Positions 1 to 9,292 are shown, counted from the first letter of the stretch. The stretch is 35,025 bases of DNA from NAT127 sp041655035 (GCA_041655035.1 JBAZCN010000020.1:1-35025), one strand, 5' to 3'. Numbers and translations: made by a program. The notes: generated from the sequence alone by a model not told the origin.

Positions 1-1266
1 GCCGAGGGACTCGCCCTTGAGCAACCGATTGAAGTCAGCGGCTGGGATGCTCAGGCGGACGATGGTACCACCATCGTCGACGGATTCGTCGTCAACAATG
101 GCACCAAGTGCATAGAGCCTGGCCCGCAACCTCGCCAGTCCCGGCGCGAGATAATAGCGGCCACTGACCATCTCCCCGCCCAGCCGCTCGCGGATGGCCT
201 GCTCCAGCAGGTCGAGACCCGCGCCGCTGGCGGCGGACACCCAGACGGCGACCGGCACCCCCTGATCGTCTCGATCGATGTGCGGATCGCCCTGCTCCAG
301 CAGGTCGATCTTATTGTAGACCAGCAGTTGGGGCTTGCCGGCGGCACCGATCTCTTCCAGCACCTCGCTGACGCTGGCCATGTTGCGCTGACGCTCCTCG
401 CCCTGGGCATCCACCACATGAAGCAAGAGGCTGGCACTCGCCGCTTCTTCCAGGGTCGCGCTGAAAGCCTCCACCAGCTTGTGGGGCAGGTGGCTGATAA
501 AGCCCACCGTATCGGCGAGTATCACGGGGCCGAGCTCCGACAGCTCGAGCCGGCGCATGGTCGGATCGAGGGTGGCAAACAACTGATCGATGGCCAGTAC
601 GTTGGCATCGGTCATGCGGTTGAACAAGGTCGATTTGCCGGCGTTGGTATAGCCAACCAGGGAGATCGTCGGCAGTTCCGCCCGGGTCCGGGACCGTCGC
701 CCCTGCTGGCGCTGGCTGCGAACCTTGTCAAGCCGCCTGCGGATGGACTTGATGCGCTCCCGCAACAGGCGGCGATCGGTTTCGAGCTGGGTTTCACCCG
801 GTCCGCGCAGGCCGATACCACCCTTCTGCCGCTCCAAGTGCGTCCAGCCGCGGACCAGCCGGGTGGCCATGTGCTGCAACTGGGCGAGCTCGACCTGGAG
901 CTTGCCCTCATAGGTGCGCGCCCGCTGGGCAAAGATATCGAGAATGAGCCCTGTGCGATCGAGCACACGGCAGTTGAGTACTTTTTCGAGATTGCGCTCC
1001 TGACTGGGTGTCAGGTTGTGGTTGAAGATTACCAGCTCGGCACAATGCCGGGCCACGGCATCCTGCAACTCTTGCAGCTTGCCGGTACCGATAAAATACT
1101 TGGCACTGGGAGCAGCGCGGGACCCGGTAAGGAAATCGACTGGATCACCACCCGCAGAGAGCACCAGCTCTTCGAATTCCCTGGGATCATCCGGTTCGTT
1201 TTCACTGTGCAGGTCCATATGAACCAGAACTGCCAGCTCCCCGGATTCAGGGCGGTCAAAAAACAA
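1..1266 (-). CDS. hflX: Ribosome-associated GTPase HflX (3' end cut by window edge)
   Basis: HflX is a GTPase that binds 50S/70S ribosomes and splits or rescues stalled ribosomes, notably in heat shock. The frame reads 422 codons to the window edge without a stop; the E. coli protein is about 426 residues, so only the extreme C-terminus is missing. The N-terminal HflX domain includes FNHNLTPSQERNLE and GWTHLERQKGGIGLRGPGE, followed by the G1 loop GYTNAGKST (lysine near residue 211), a DTVGFI G3-type motif and NKID (G4). The start is inferred to be TTG at 1266: it gives the expected N-terminus (LFFDRPESGE) and has GGGAGG about 7 nt upstream. It lies 134 bp downstream of hfq in the same direction. 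Because the start is TTG, a search restricted to ATG starts would miss the gene. Confidence 0.95.
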   Translation of the reverse strand, partial: MFFDRPESGELAVLVHMDLHSENEPDDPREFEELVLSAGGDPVDFLTGSRAAPSAKYFIGTGKLQELQDAVARHCAELVIFNHNLTPSQERNLEKVLNCRVLDRTGLILDIFAQRARTYEGKLQVELAQLQHMATRLVRGWTHLERQKGGIGLRGPGETQLETDRRLLRERIKSIRRRLDKVRSQRQQGRRSRTRAELPTISLVGYTNAGKSTLFNRMTDANVLAIDQLFATLDPTMRRLELSELGPVILADTVGFISHLPHKLVEAFSATLEEAASASLLLHVVDAQGEERQRNMASVSEVLEEIGAAGKPQLLVYNKIDLLEQGDPHIDRDDQGVPVAVWVSAASGAGLDLLEQAIRERLGGEMVSGRYYLAPGLARLRARLYALGAIVDDESVDDGGTIVRLSIPAADFNRLLKGESLG

Positions 1267-1400
1267 TCACGCCTCCCGACCACCGATCAGCAGGCGGCCG
1301 ATGGCCACGCGGCACGAGCGAAAAGACGGCTGCCGGAAACTCCGTCACGCCGCCCTCTTCAGTCGTGTCGACACCTTGCTGAACGCCGGTCAGCAAGCGG

Positions 1401-1661
1401 TCAGTCATCGTCCTGGGCACCCTCGTCTGACTCCTGGGGAGCAACGGGAGGCAGCCGAACGGGTCGCGATGGTACAACCGTGGAGATGGCATGCTTGTAG
1501 ACCATCTGGCTCACGGTATTTTTCAGCAGTACGACAAATTGATCGAATGATTCGATCTGGCCCTGCAGCTTGATGCCGTTGACCAGGAAAATCGAAACGG
1601 GAACACGCTCCTTGCGAAGCAAATTCAAAAAAGGGTCTTGTAGATTATGCCCTTTTGACAT
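1401..1661 (-). CDS. hfq: RNA chaperone Hfq
   Basis: An 86-residue Sm-like protein that forms hexameric rings and pairs small RNAs with mRNAs. The body is nearly identical to enteric Hfq: SKGHNLQDPFLN at the N-terminus carries the proximal-face Gln8/Asp9, then VPVSIFLVNGIKLQGQ (Sm1) and the YKHAIS Sm2 segment. The C-terminal tail is short and acidic (ends in three Asp), unlike the long His/Asn tail of E. coli. The frame is open to 1736, but the start at 1661 is chosen because AAGGAG lies 7 nt upstream and it begins the conserved protein; the adjacent ATG at 1664 is the alternative. It sits between miaA and hflX, the standard order in gammaproteobacteria. Confidence 0.97.
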   Translation of the reverse strand: MSKGHNLQDPFLNLLRKERVPVSIFLVNGIKLQGQIESFDQFVVLLKNTVSQMVYKHAISTVVPSRPVRLPPVAPQESDEGAQDDD

Positions 1662-1780
1662 CATCTTTCTCCTTATGAACCAAAATATAAAGCGCCCAAA
1701 GTATGTATTCGCTACCGGGCGCAACCATGCCGTCAATCGGCCACTCAGCTTGCCTGCCTATGATAACAACAGCCATCTGG

Positions 1781-2773
1781 CTAGTATATGGGGCTGTTTT
1801 GTAAAAATTTCAAGGAGTTTGCCACCAACTCCCCGATATCCCGCGGACCGCTCTGCGGGTCGTCGATATAGACGGCCTGCAATTCCGGCCAGCCCCGCAG
1901 CCAGGTCAACTGCCTCTTGGCCAGCTGGCGGGTGGCGGCAATGGCGCGCTCGACCATCTCGTCGCAACTGCCATCGCCGTCGAGCCAGTCCCAGACCTGG
2001 CGGTAACCCACCGCGCGGATGGCGGGCAGATCGACGGACAGATCACCGCGCTGGCGGAGCTGTTTGACCTCTTCGATCAGCCCATGTTCCAGCATCGCTG
2101 AAAATCGTCTGGCAATACGCTCGTGGAGCAGTTGCCGGCTATGGGCCAGCAAGCCGAGCTGGACAAGCTGATAAGCATCGCCCATCGGGCGGATCGTCCA
2201 GTGTCCGGCCCGCTGCTTGAGCTCGCTGGCGGTCCTGCCGGTGAGCCGGTAGACCTCCAGCGCCCGCTGGATCCGCTGCGAATGATTGGGGTGCAGCTGG
2301 TGCGCGGTAGTGGGGTCCACCAGCATCAGTTGGCGGTGCATTTCGGGCCAGCCGCAGCGCTCCGCCTCGCGGTTGATGGCGGCGCGAATCTCCGGGTCCG
2401 ACGGCGGCAACTCGGCAAGCCCTTCCAGCAGCACGCGGAAATACAGCATCGTCCCCCCCACCAGCAAGGGAATTCGCCCCCGGCCGCTGATCTCCGCCAT
2501 CAGCGGGATGGCGTCGCGTGCGAAGTCCGCCGCCGAATAGGGATCGCCGGGGTCGCGGATATCGATCAGGTGGTGAGGGGCGCGAGCGAGAAAGGCGGCG
2601 TCCGGTTTGGCGCTGCCGATATCCATGCCGCGATAGACGAGGGCGGAGTCGACACTGATGATCTCGGCGGGCAGATAGTCCAGCAGGCGCGCCGCCAGGT
2701 CGGTCTTGCCCGAGGCCGTCGGCCCCATCAGAAATATCGCCGGCGGTTTGTCACCGGCAGGTTTCACTGACAC
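1781..2773 (-). CDS. miaA: tRNA dimethylallyltransferase MiaA
   Basis: Transfers a dimethylallyl group from DMAPP to N6 of A37 in tRNAs reading UNN codons, the first step towards ms2i6A. The 330-residue product has the P-loop GPTASGKT (residues 17-24), the DSALVYRGMDIGSAKP substrate-binding segment and the family motif DIRDPGDPYSAADF. The start is GTG at 2773, which shares one base with the mutL stop (TAGTG), implying translational coupling; a second in-frame GTG two codons later is possible. The frame stays open upstream to 2848 inside mutL, but that extension has no family counterpart. Its typical partner hfq follows after 119 bp, a spacer that should hold an hfq promoter, although I see no clear one. 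Confidence 0.95.
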   Translation of the reverse strand: MSVKPAGDKPPAIFLMGPTASGKTDLAARLLDYLPAEIISVDSALVYRGMDIGSAKPDAAFLARAPHHLIDIRDPGDPYSAADFARDAIPLMAEISGRGRIPLLVGGTMLYFRVLLEGLAELPPSDPEIRAAINREAERCGWPEMHRQLMLVDPTTAHQLHPNHSQRIQRALEVYRLTGRTASELKQRAGHWTIRPMGDAYQLVQLGLLAHSRQLLHERIARRFSAMLEHGLIEEVKQLRQRGDLSVDLPAIRAVGYRQVWDWLDGDGSCDEMVERAIAATRQLAKRQLTWLRGWPELQAVYIDDPQSGPRDIGELVANSLKFLQNSPIY

Positions 2774-4665
2774 TAGCGCCCCCGCAGAAACAGCCGGTCC
2801 AGTTCGTCCAAGCCGAGTTGACTCCAGGTTGGCCGCCCGTGGTTGCACTGACCGCTGCGCTCGGTCTCCTCCATATCGCGCAGCAGGGCGTTCATCTCGG
2901 GCAGGCTCAAGCGGCGGTTGGCCCGCACCGATCCGTGGCAGGCCATGGTCGACAGGATGTCATCGATATGGGCGCGGATCCTGTCGCTGGTGCTGTATTC
3001 GAGGAGGTCGGAGATGACATCGCGCACCAGGGCCTCGGCCTCCGACCCGCGAAGGATGGCCGGAATTTCGCGGATCAGCAGACTCTCCGGCCCGGCCCGC
3101 TGCAGCGCGAAGCCGAGGGCGGTGAACACCTCGGCGTATTCCTCCGCGCACTCCGCTTCCTTCTCGCTGACCGCGATGTTCTCCGGCACCAGCAACGGCT
3201 GGGAGGTGATGCTCTCGGCCTCGAAGGCGCGTTTCATCCGCTCATAATTGATCCGCTCATGGGCGGCGTGCATGTCGACGATTACCAGGCCCTGAGCGTT
3301 TTCGGCAAGGATGTAGATACCTTTCAACTGGGCGATGGCATAGCCCAGGGGCGGGATGTCCTGGTCCTGCCCCCCTGCAGGCAGCTGGCCCGGCGACGGC
3401 TGCTGGTCCGCTGATCCGCCGCCGTACAGCGCGCCATAGCCGGCCAGCGCACCCTGGCCTCCGCGGAAGGCATATCCGCCCGGCGCCCTTCCCACGCCAT
3501 AGCCGGCCGACCCCGCGCCGATACCGCCACGGCTGGCGCCGGCGGCCGCCGGCCAGCCACCTTCGCCAAGGCCGCCGATAGGCTGCTGCGCTGGCTGCGT
3601 CGACAGGGAAGAGACTGAATCGGTGAGGACACCGGCGTCGCCGGCGGCCATTTCTGCGCCCGGGCGGATATCCGCCACAGCCCGGTGCAGGGTGCTGAAC
3701 AGGAAGTCGTGAACGACACGACCTTCCCGGAAGCGCACCTCGTGCTTGGTGGGGTGGACATTGACGTCGACCTCCGTCGGGTCGAGCTCCAGAAACAGGG
3801 TGTAGGCGGGATGGCGATCGTGATAGAGCACGTCGCGGTACGCCTGGCGGACCGCATGGGATACCACCTTGTCGCGGATCACCCGGCCGTTGACAAAAAA
3901 GTATTGCAGATCGGGCTGGCTGCGGGAAAAGGTCGGCAGCCCCATCCAGCCCCACAGCCGCAGCCCGCTGCGGGCCTGATCGATGAACAGGGCATTTTCC
4001 ATGAATGCCGGACCGCAGATGGCGGCAACCCGGCGCTCCTGCTCGATCTGGGTGGCGGCGGCGCGCAGGCTGTGGACCACCTTGCCGTTGTGGCGCAGGA
4101 CAAAGCCCACATCGAAGCGGCTCAGCGCCAGTTTGCGGATGATGTCGTCGATTCGGCCGAACTCGGTCTTTTCCGCGCGCAGGAACTTGCGCCGCGCCGG
4201 CGTGTTGAAGAACAGGTCGCGGACCTCCACGGTGGTGCCCTGTGAGTGCTGCACCCTGTCCATCTCCACGGCCATGTCCCGGCCCTCGCCGCGGGCGCGC
4301 CAGCCGGGGCCGCTGTCGGCGGTATTGGTGAGCAGATCGAGACGCGCCACCGAGGCGATGCTGGCGAGCGCTTCACCGCGAAACCCCAGGGTGGCCACCG
4401 CTTCGAGATCGTCGAGATCGACAATCTTGCTGGTTGCATGGCGGCTCAACGCCAGGGGCAGGTCCTCCTCGTCGATCCCGCTGCCGTCGTCGCGCACCCG
4501 CACCAGCTTGACGCCGCCGGCTTCGATGTCGATATCGACGCGCCGGGCTCCGGCATCCAGGCTGTTCTCCACCAGTTCCTTGACCACCGACGCGGGTCGC
4601 TCGACCACTTCGCCGGCGGCGATCTGGTTGGCCAGTCTCGGGCTGAGCAAATGGATTCGGGGCAT
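2773..4665 (-). CDS. mutL: DNA mismatch repair protein MutL (endonuclease-type)
   Basis: A GHKL ATPase that couples MutS mismatch recognition to strand incision. The N-terminal ATPase has ELVENSLDAGA (Glu33/Asn34), DDGSGI and GFRGEALASI. The middle (about residues 360-430) is an unusual Gly/Ala/Tyr-rich, probably disordered linker. The C-terminal domain carries DMHAAHERINYE (from Asp464), which fits the DxHA-x2-E-x4-E metal-binding endonuclease motif, plus ACHGSVRA and the C-x-HGRP motif that complete the nuclease site. This implies that MutL itself nicks DNA, as in Pseudomonas and Bacillus, and not MutH. Length is 630 residues against 615 in E. coli. It overlaps miaA by one base and lies 20 bp downstream of amiB. 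Confidence 0.97.
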   Translation of the reverse strand: MPRIHLLSPRLANQIAAGEVVERPASVVKELVENSLDAGARRVDIDIEAGGVKLVRVRDDGSGIDEEDLPLALSRHATSKIVDLDDLEAVATLGFRGEALASIASVARLDLLTNTADSGPGWRARGEGRDMAVEMDRVQHSQGTTVEVRDLFFNTPARRKFLRAEKTEFGRIDDIIRKLALSRFDVGFVLRHNGKVVHSLRAAATQIEQERRVAAICGPAFMENALFIDQARSGLRLWGWMGLPTFSRSQPDLQYFFVNGRVIRDKVVSHAVRQAYRDVLYHDRHPAYTLFLELDPTEVDVNVHPTKHEVRFREGRVVHDFLFSTLHRAVADIRPGAEMAAGDAGVLTDSVSSLSTQPAQQPIGGLGEGGWPAAAGASRGGIGAGSAGYGVGRAPGGYAFRGGQGALAGYGALYGGGSADQQPSPGQLPAGGQDQDIPPLGYAIAQLKGIYILAENAQGLVIVDMHAAHERINYERMKRAFEAESITSQPLLVPENIAVSEKEAECAEEYAEVFTALGFALQRAGPESLLIREIPAILRGSEAEALVRDVISDLLEYSTSDRIRAHIDDILSTMACHGSVRANRRLSLPEMNALLRDMEETERSGQCNHGRPTWSQLGLDELDRLFLRGR

Positions 4666-4685
4666 CGGAAATCTCGTCGCCAGGC

Positions 4686-6023
4686 TCAGGTGGATGGGAT
4701 CTTGATGCGCTGGCCCACCCGGATATTGGTGGAACTCAGGCTGTTGTGGCGCAGCAGGGTGTCGACGCTGACGTTGTGCCGCGCGGCGATGCCCGACAGG
4801 GTATCACCCCTGGCGATCACATACACCTGCTCGGCGCCGCTGCCGCCATTGGCCGCCACCCAGGTGCCGAGCGGCGGCCTGTTGTAGAAGTAGCGCTTGA
4901 CGCCGACAAAGATCGCCTGGGCCATCTGCTGCTGGTAGGCGCGATCCGCCAGTTGGCGAGCCTCCGTGGGATTGGAGATAAACCCGGTCTCGACCAGGAT
5001 CGACGGGATATCCGGCGACTTGAGCACCAGGAAGCCGGCCTGCTCCACGTGGCGCTTGTGAAGCCGGGCGATCGACCCCATTTCATCGAGGACCTCTTTG
5101 CCGGCTTCCAGGCTGCTGTTGAGGGTTGCGGTCATCGACAGGTCGAGCAGCACGCTGGCCAGCACCTTGTCCTTGTCACTGATCTTGACGCTGCCCACAC
5201 CGCCCACCAGGTCCGCGCGGTTCTCCCGCTCGGCCAGGTAGCGGGCGGTTTCACTGGTGGCGCCGCCGGGCGAGAGCGCAAACACCGAAGCCCCACGGGC
5301 GGCGGGATTCTTGAATGCATCGGCGTGTACCGACACGAACAGATCCACGCGGTTTTCCCGGGCGATATCCGTGCGCTCACGCAGCGGAATGTAGTAATCC
5401 CCGGTACGGATCAGCACCCCGCGAAAACCGGGCTCGCGATCGACCAGCCGCTTGAGCTCCTGGCTGATGTCGAGCACCACTTTTTTCTCATGGATCTTGT
5501 TGGGCCCGATGGCACCGGGATCGTCACCGCCGTGGCCGGCGTCGATACCGATGATGATGTCGCGCTCGCTGCCCTGCGCGGTGATCAGGTCGGCAACGCT
5601 TTTCTCACTCTCCTTCTCGAGATCGTAGAGGTCCACCACCAGGCGGTCCCCGTACTGCTCGTTGGCCTTGAGCGGAAAACTGCGCGGCTTCACCGCCTGC
5701 TTGAGATCGAGCACGATGCGCAGGTGCTTGCCTTCCCGCGTCGCGGTGCGGATACCGCTGATCGGTGTACCCTTGAGCTCCAGGGCATCGAGATCGGCGG
5801 CGAGGTTGATATCGTCGATATCCACCACCAGGCGATCGGGGTTTTCCAGGGCAAACAGGGAATGCTCGGCGCCGGCGCTGAGATCGAACACCAGGCGGGT
5901 GTGATCGGGAGCGCGCCACAGGCGGACACCGTGAATCACCGTCGCCACGGCCTCGACGCTCAGACACAACAGCAATAGTCCCGTCAGCAGGGAATATGCG
6001 CGGTGGTGCCTGTGATGTGCCAT
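4686..6023 (-). CDS. amiB: N-acetylmuramoyl-L-alanine amidase AmiB/AmiC type
   Basis: A periplasmic zinc amidase that cuts the peptide stem from MurNAc at division sites, normally activated by EnvC or NlpD. The 445-residue protein starts with a signal peptide (hydrophobic stretch LLTGLLLLCLSVEAVA), then an AMIN domain (about 28-130) for septal targeting, an Amidase_3 catalytic domain (about 155-380) and one C-terminal LysM peptidoglycan-binding module (about 398-443). Likely zinc ligands are His164 (DAGHGG), Glu179 and His233 (SVHADA); the catalytic Glu345 is in LVETGF. The ATG at 6023 is preferred because GGAG lies 6 nt upstream; an in-frame GTG at 6035 would add four residues. The LysM makes it more AmiB-like than AmiC-like. 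Confidence 0.95.
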   Translation of the reverse strand: MAHHRHHRAYSLLTGLLLLCLSVEAVATVIHGVRLWRAPDHTRLVFDLSAGAEHSLFALENPDRLVVDIDDINLAADLDALELKGTPISGIRTATREGKHLRIVLDLKQAVKPRSFPLKANEQYGDRLVVDLYDLEKESEKSVADLITAQGSERDIIIGIDAGHGGDDPGAIGPNKIHEKKVVLDISQELKRLVDREPGFRGVLIRTGDYYIPLRERTDIARENRVDLFVSVHADAFKNPAARGASVFALSPGGATSETARYLAERENRADLVGGVGSVKISDKDKVLASVLLDLSMTATLNSSLEAGKEVLDEMGSIARLHKRHVEQAGFLVLKSPDIPSILVETGFISNPTEARQLADRAYQQQMAQAIFVGVKRYFYNRPPLGTWVAANGGSGAEQVYVIARGDTLSGIAARHNVSVDTLLRHNSLSSTNIRVGQRIKIPST

Positions 6024-6039
6024 GTGCCGCTCCACGCCG

Positions 6040-6501
6040 TCAATCCAATCCGGCCAAGACTCGCCGGCCAGCGTCTGAAGCGGGCATTATAACCAGTCTG
6101 CGGCCTCTGCCCTCAACAGCGAGATGGATATCCAGGTCGGGATCGGGCAGGTAATCCCCACCCTTTTCCGGCCACTCGACGAGGCACAGGGCATCGTCGC
6201 GAAAATAATCGCGAATCCCCAGGTACTCGAGCTCTTCGCCATCGGCGAGGCGATAAAGGTCGAAATGGTAGACGGGGCCAGCGGCCAGTTCGTAGGGCTC
6301 GACCAGCGTGAAAGTCGGGCTCTTGACCGCGCCCTGGTGGCCGCGGGCGCGCAGGATGCCCCTGCTCAGCGTGGTCTTTCCCGCACCCAGGTCGCCGCTC
6401 AGGTAAACGATGCCCGCCGGCAGCAGGGCACCGAGGCGCTGGCCAAAAGCCACCATCGCCTCTTCACCGTCCAGATGGAAGGCAACGGATCCGGCACTCA
6501 C
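6040..6501 (-). CDS. tsaE: tRNA t6A biosynthesis ATPase TsaE
   Basis: The ATPase subunit of the TsaB-TsaD-TsaE complex that puts threonylcarbamoyl on A37 of ANN-decoding tRNAs. The 153-residue product equals the usual family length. It has the P-loop GDLGAGKT (residues 36-43), the KSPTFTLV segment and HFDLYRL, and ends in a basic/hydrophobic tail. The start is GTG at 6501, overlapping the nnr stop (GTGA), so translation is probably coupled. The frame runs open far upstream inside nnr, but only this start gives the normal N-terminus. amiB starts 16 bp after its stop. Confidence 0.95.
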   Translation of the reverse strand: MSAGSVAFHLDGEEAMVAFGQRLGALLPAGIVYLSGDLGAGKTTLSRGILRARGHQGAVKSPTFTLVEPYELAAGPVYHFDLYRLADGEELEYLGIRDYFRDDALCLVEWPEKGGDYLPDPDLDIHLAVEGRGRRLVIMPASDAGRRVLAGLD

Positions 6502-8018
6502 GACTGCGCGGCCTCCCGCAGGGCGGCGCCATTGAACAGGGCGCGCAGCGGCGAGAACAGGTCGGTGGCGCGCAGCCCGCGCTGGCCGCGCGCCTGTTCG
6601 GCGAGATCCGCCGCCAGCGAATGCGCGCATACACCCAGGTGGGCGGCCTCCGCCATGCCATAGCCCTGGGCGAGCAGGGCGCCGAGCACACCGCTGAGCA
6701 CATCGCCCATACCCCCGGTGGCCATCCCCGGATTGCCGTAGGGACAGAGCGACAGCGGCGCGCCGGGGGCGGCGACCAGGGTGCCGGCGCCTTTGAGCAC
6801 CACGCCGCCAGCAAACTTGCCGCACAGCGCGGCGACAGCGGCGAAGCGGTCCTCCTGCACCTCGGCAGAGCCGGTCCCCAACAGCCTGCCCGCCTCTCCC
6901 GGGTGAGGTGTCAACAGCCAGTTTTCGCTATCACCCGCCGCCGCCACGCGACCCTCGGCGAGAATATTGAGAGCATCGGCATCCACCACCATGGGCAAGC
7001 CGGTCGCCACCGCCTTTTGCAACATCTGTTCGGACCAGGGTGAACGGCCGAGGCCGGGGCCGATCACCAGCACCGTGGGTCGCGATAACCAGGGCTCGAT
7101 GGCCTGCCCGGAGGTGACGCCTACCGCCATGACTTCAGGACAGCGCGCCAGCAGCGGAGCCACGTGCTCGGGCCGAGTGGCGACGCTGACCAGGCCCGCG
7201 CCACCACAGAGGGCCGCCTCCGCCGCCATGATCGCCGCGCCGCCATAGCCGCTATCGCCGCCGATCACCATCACGTGACCGTACAGCCCCTTGTGGGCAT
7301 CAGCAGCCCGGCTCACCAGGCGCGATTGCAATTTCCGCCAGTCGAGCACGGCGACCGAGGGCGCCAGACGCTGGTACAGCGCATCCGGCACACCCAGATC
7401 ATCGAACACCAGTTCGCCGGTCACCGCTGGACCCTGCCCGGTACGCAATCCCTGCTTGACACCGATAAAGGTCACCGTAAGGTCCGCCCGCACGCAACTG
7501 CCGAGCGCCACGCCCCGGTCACTGCACAGCCCCGAGGGAGTATCCACCGCCACCACCGGCAGGCCGGCGCCGTTGATGACGTCGATCGCGGCGGCAACCG
7601 CGGCGCGCACCGCGCCGTTGATGCCGGTGCCGAGCAACGCATCCACCACCACGCCCTGGCGCGGGGGTGCGGCCTCGCCCCAGGGCGTCATCGGCACCCG
7701 CTCGGCCACCGCGTAGTCCAGCGCACGCCGGGCATCGCCACCCAACTGGTCGCCGGAAACGACCTGGACGATCTGGGCCGCAATCCCCTGCTGGCGGGCC
7801 AGGGCCGCGACGATATAGCCATCGCCACCGTTATTGCCCGCACCACAATACACCGTGATGCAGTCGGGATCGGGCCAGCGCTCCAACAAAGCCCTGAGGG
7901 TCGCGCGGCCAGCGCGCTTCATCAGCATCAGGCCCGGCATGGCGTATTCTTCGATGGCGATGCGATCCATTTCGCGCACCTGACTGGCGGAATACAAAGC
8001 ATCGGGAAGTGGGGCCAT
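6498..8018 (-). CDS. nnr: Bifunctional NAD(P)HX epimerase / ADP-dependent NAD(P)HX dehydratase
   Basis: Repairs hydrated NADH and NADPH (NADHX/NADPHX): the N-terminal half epimerises the R and S forms, the C-terminal half dehydrates the S form using ADP. The 506-residue length matches the fused YjeF family. The epimerase domain (about 1-215) shows AGNNGGDGYIVA and DALLGTGINGAVR; the ribokinase-like dehydratase (about 230-495) shows VIGGDSGYGGAA, VIGPGLGRS, LLTPHPGEAGRLL and GGMGDVLSGVLGALLAQG. It is the first gene of the minus-strand cluster and diverges from queG across 84 bp. No strong ribosome-binding site is visible before the ATG. Confidence 0.95.
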   Translation of the reverse strand: MAPLPDALYSASQVREMDRIAIEEYAMPGLMLMKRAGRATLRALLERWPDPDCITVYCGAGNNGGDGYIVAALARQQGIAAQIVQVVSGDQLGGDARRALDYAVAERVPMTPWGEAAPPRQGVVVDALLGTGINGAVRAAVAAAIDVINGAGLPVVAVDTPSGLCSDRGVALGSCVRADLTVTFIGVKQGLRTGQGPAVTGELVFDDLGVPDALYQRLAPSVAVLDWRKLQSRLVSRAADAHKGLYGHVMVIGGDSGYGGAAIMAAEAALCGGAGLVSVATRPEHVAPLLARCPEVMAVGVTSGQAIEPWLSRPTVLVIGPGLGRSPWSEQMLQKAVATGLPMVVDADALNILAEGRVAAAGDSENWLLTPHPGEAGRLLGTGSAEVQEDRFAAVAALCGKFAGGVVLKGAGTLVAAPGAPLSLCPYGNPGMATGGMGDVLSGVLGALLAQGYGMAEAAHLGVCAHSLAADLAEQARGQRGLRATDLFSPLRALFNGAALREAAQS

Positions 8019-8102
8019 GGCAAAACTCGCAGGAAAATGACGACAGGAAGTGGAAGTCTGGCAGAATTATACGGAAACCATCAGGTCCCGCCATGACCAA
8101 TT

Positions 8103-9257
8103 ATGCCCGACACCGTCATTCCCACCCCATTCCTTGACTCACTCGCCGCGGATATTCGCCGCTGGGGGGTGGAGCTCGGTTTCCAGCAGGTGGCGATTGC
8201 CGATACCGATCTCGCCGCGCCGGGCGAGCGCCTGCAGCAATGGCTCGACCGCGACTACCAGGGCGATATGGACTGGATGGGCAGTCACGGCGCCAAGCGC
8301 TGGGAACCGGCACAGCTCGTACCCGGCACCCAGCGGGTCATCTGTGCGCGGATGGACTACCTGCCGCCGGACAGCAACCTGATCGCCACCCTGCGGGACC
8401 GCGACAAGGCGTATGTCTCCCGCTACGCCCTCGGCCGCGACTACCACAAGGTGGTGCGCAAGCGCCTCGGCGAACTGGCGCGCCGGATCGAAGAACGGGC
8501 CGCTGCCCTGCCGGGGCTGGCAGTGCAGCAGCGTCCTTTTGTCGACAGCGCTCCGGTGCTGGAAAAACCCTTGGCGGCAAAAGCCGGCCTCGGCTGGATG
8601 GGCAAGCATACCCTCATCATCAACAGCAACGCCGGCTCCTGGTTTTTTCTCGGCGAGATCTACACCAGCCTGCCGCTGCCCGTCGACCACAGCGAACAGC
8701 CCGACCGCTGCGGCAACTGCTCAGCCTGCCTCACCATCTGCCCCACCGACGCCTTTCCCGCCCCCTATCAACTCGATGCCCGGCGCTGCATCTCCTACCT
8801 GACCATCGAGCACAAGGGCGCCATTCCCGAATCCCTGCGGCCACTGATGGGCAACCGGGTGTTCGGCTGCGACGACTGCCAGGCGATCTGCCCCTGGAAC
8901 CGCTACGCCAAAACCAGTGGAGAAAGCGATTTCAATCCCCGCCACGGGCTCGCCGACAGTCAGTTGGTCGACCTCTTTCTGTGGACGGAAAGCGAGTTCG
9001 AGACGAAAACCGCCGGTTCTCCCATTCGCCGGATAGGCTACGAGCGCTGGCTGCGCAATCTCGCTGTCGGACTTGGCAACGGCAACCCCGCTGCGCACGC
9101 CATCCAGGCGCTGTCGGCGAGATTCCCCGACGCCTCCCCGCTGGTTCAGGAGCATATCGCCTGGGCACTGCGGCGGTTGCAATCGCCAGCCCTTTCCACT
9201 CCTCAGCCCAAACCTTTCCCCCTCCTCAGGATACCGGCCACGCCTGTCCGCGATTGA
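8103..9257 (+). CDS. queG: Epoxyqueuosine reductase QueG
   Basis: A cobalamin- and iron-sulfur-dependent enzyme that reduces epoxyqueuosine to queuosine at tRNA position 34, the last step of the pathway. The 384-residue sequence holds the DUF1730-type N-terminal domain, a conserved Asp near residue 148 (FVDSAPVLEK) expected to be catalytic, and two 4Fe-4S motifs: CxxCxxCxxxCP from Cys203 and CxxCxxxCP from Cys256. A HEAT-like C-terminal region ends in a Pro/Ser-rich tail that appears family-variable. The ATG at 8103 is used; an ATG at 8093 is out of frame. No good Shine-Dalgarno is seen. The earlier enzymes tgt and queA lie about 12 kb away in this window. Confidence 0.95.
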   Translation: MPDTVIPTPFLDSLAADIRRWGVELGFQQVAIADTDLAAPGERLQQWLDRDYQGDMDWMGSHGAKRWEPAQLVPGTQRVICARMDYLPPDSNLIATLRDRDKAYVSRYALGRDYHKVVRKRLGELARRIEERAAALPGLAVQQRPFVDSAPVLEKPLAAKAGLGWMGKHTLIINSNAGSWFFLGEIYTSLPLPVDHSEQPDRCGNCSACLTICPTDAFPAPYQLDARRCISYLTIEHKGAIPESLRPLMGNRVFGCDDCQAICPWNRYAKTSGESDFNPRHGLADSQLVDLFLWTESEFETKTAGSPIRRIGYERWLRNLAVGLGNGNPAAHAIQALSARFPDASPLVQEHIAWALRRLQSPALSTPQPKPFPLLRIPATPVRD

Positions 9258-9292
9258 TTCCTGCCGGATTGGTGGGGAGATAAAAAATACCT

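Noticed and set aside
280..1500. Long plus-strand frames opposite hflX and hfq
   Set aside because: The true gene is hflX on the minus strand, confirmed by GTPase motifs; the plus-strand peptide has none.
1662..1780. hfq promoter candidates (TTGACG; TTTATAT)
   Set aside because: The spacing between plausible -35 and -10 elements is wrong (about 23 bp or more), so no promoter is called although one is expected.
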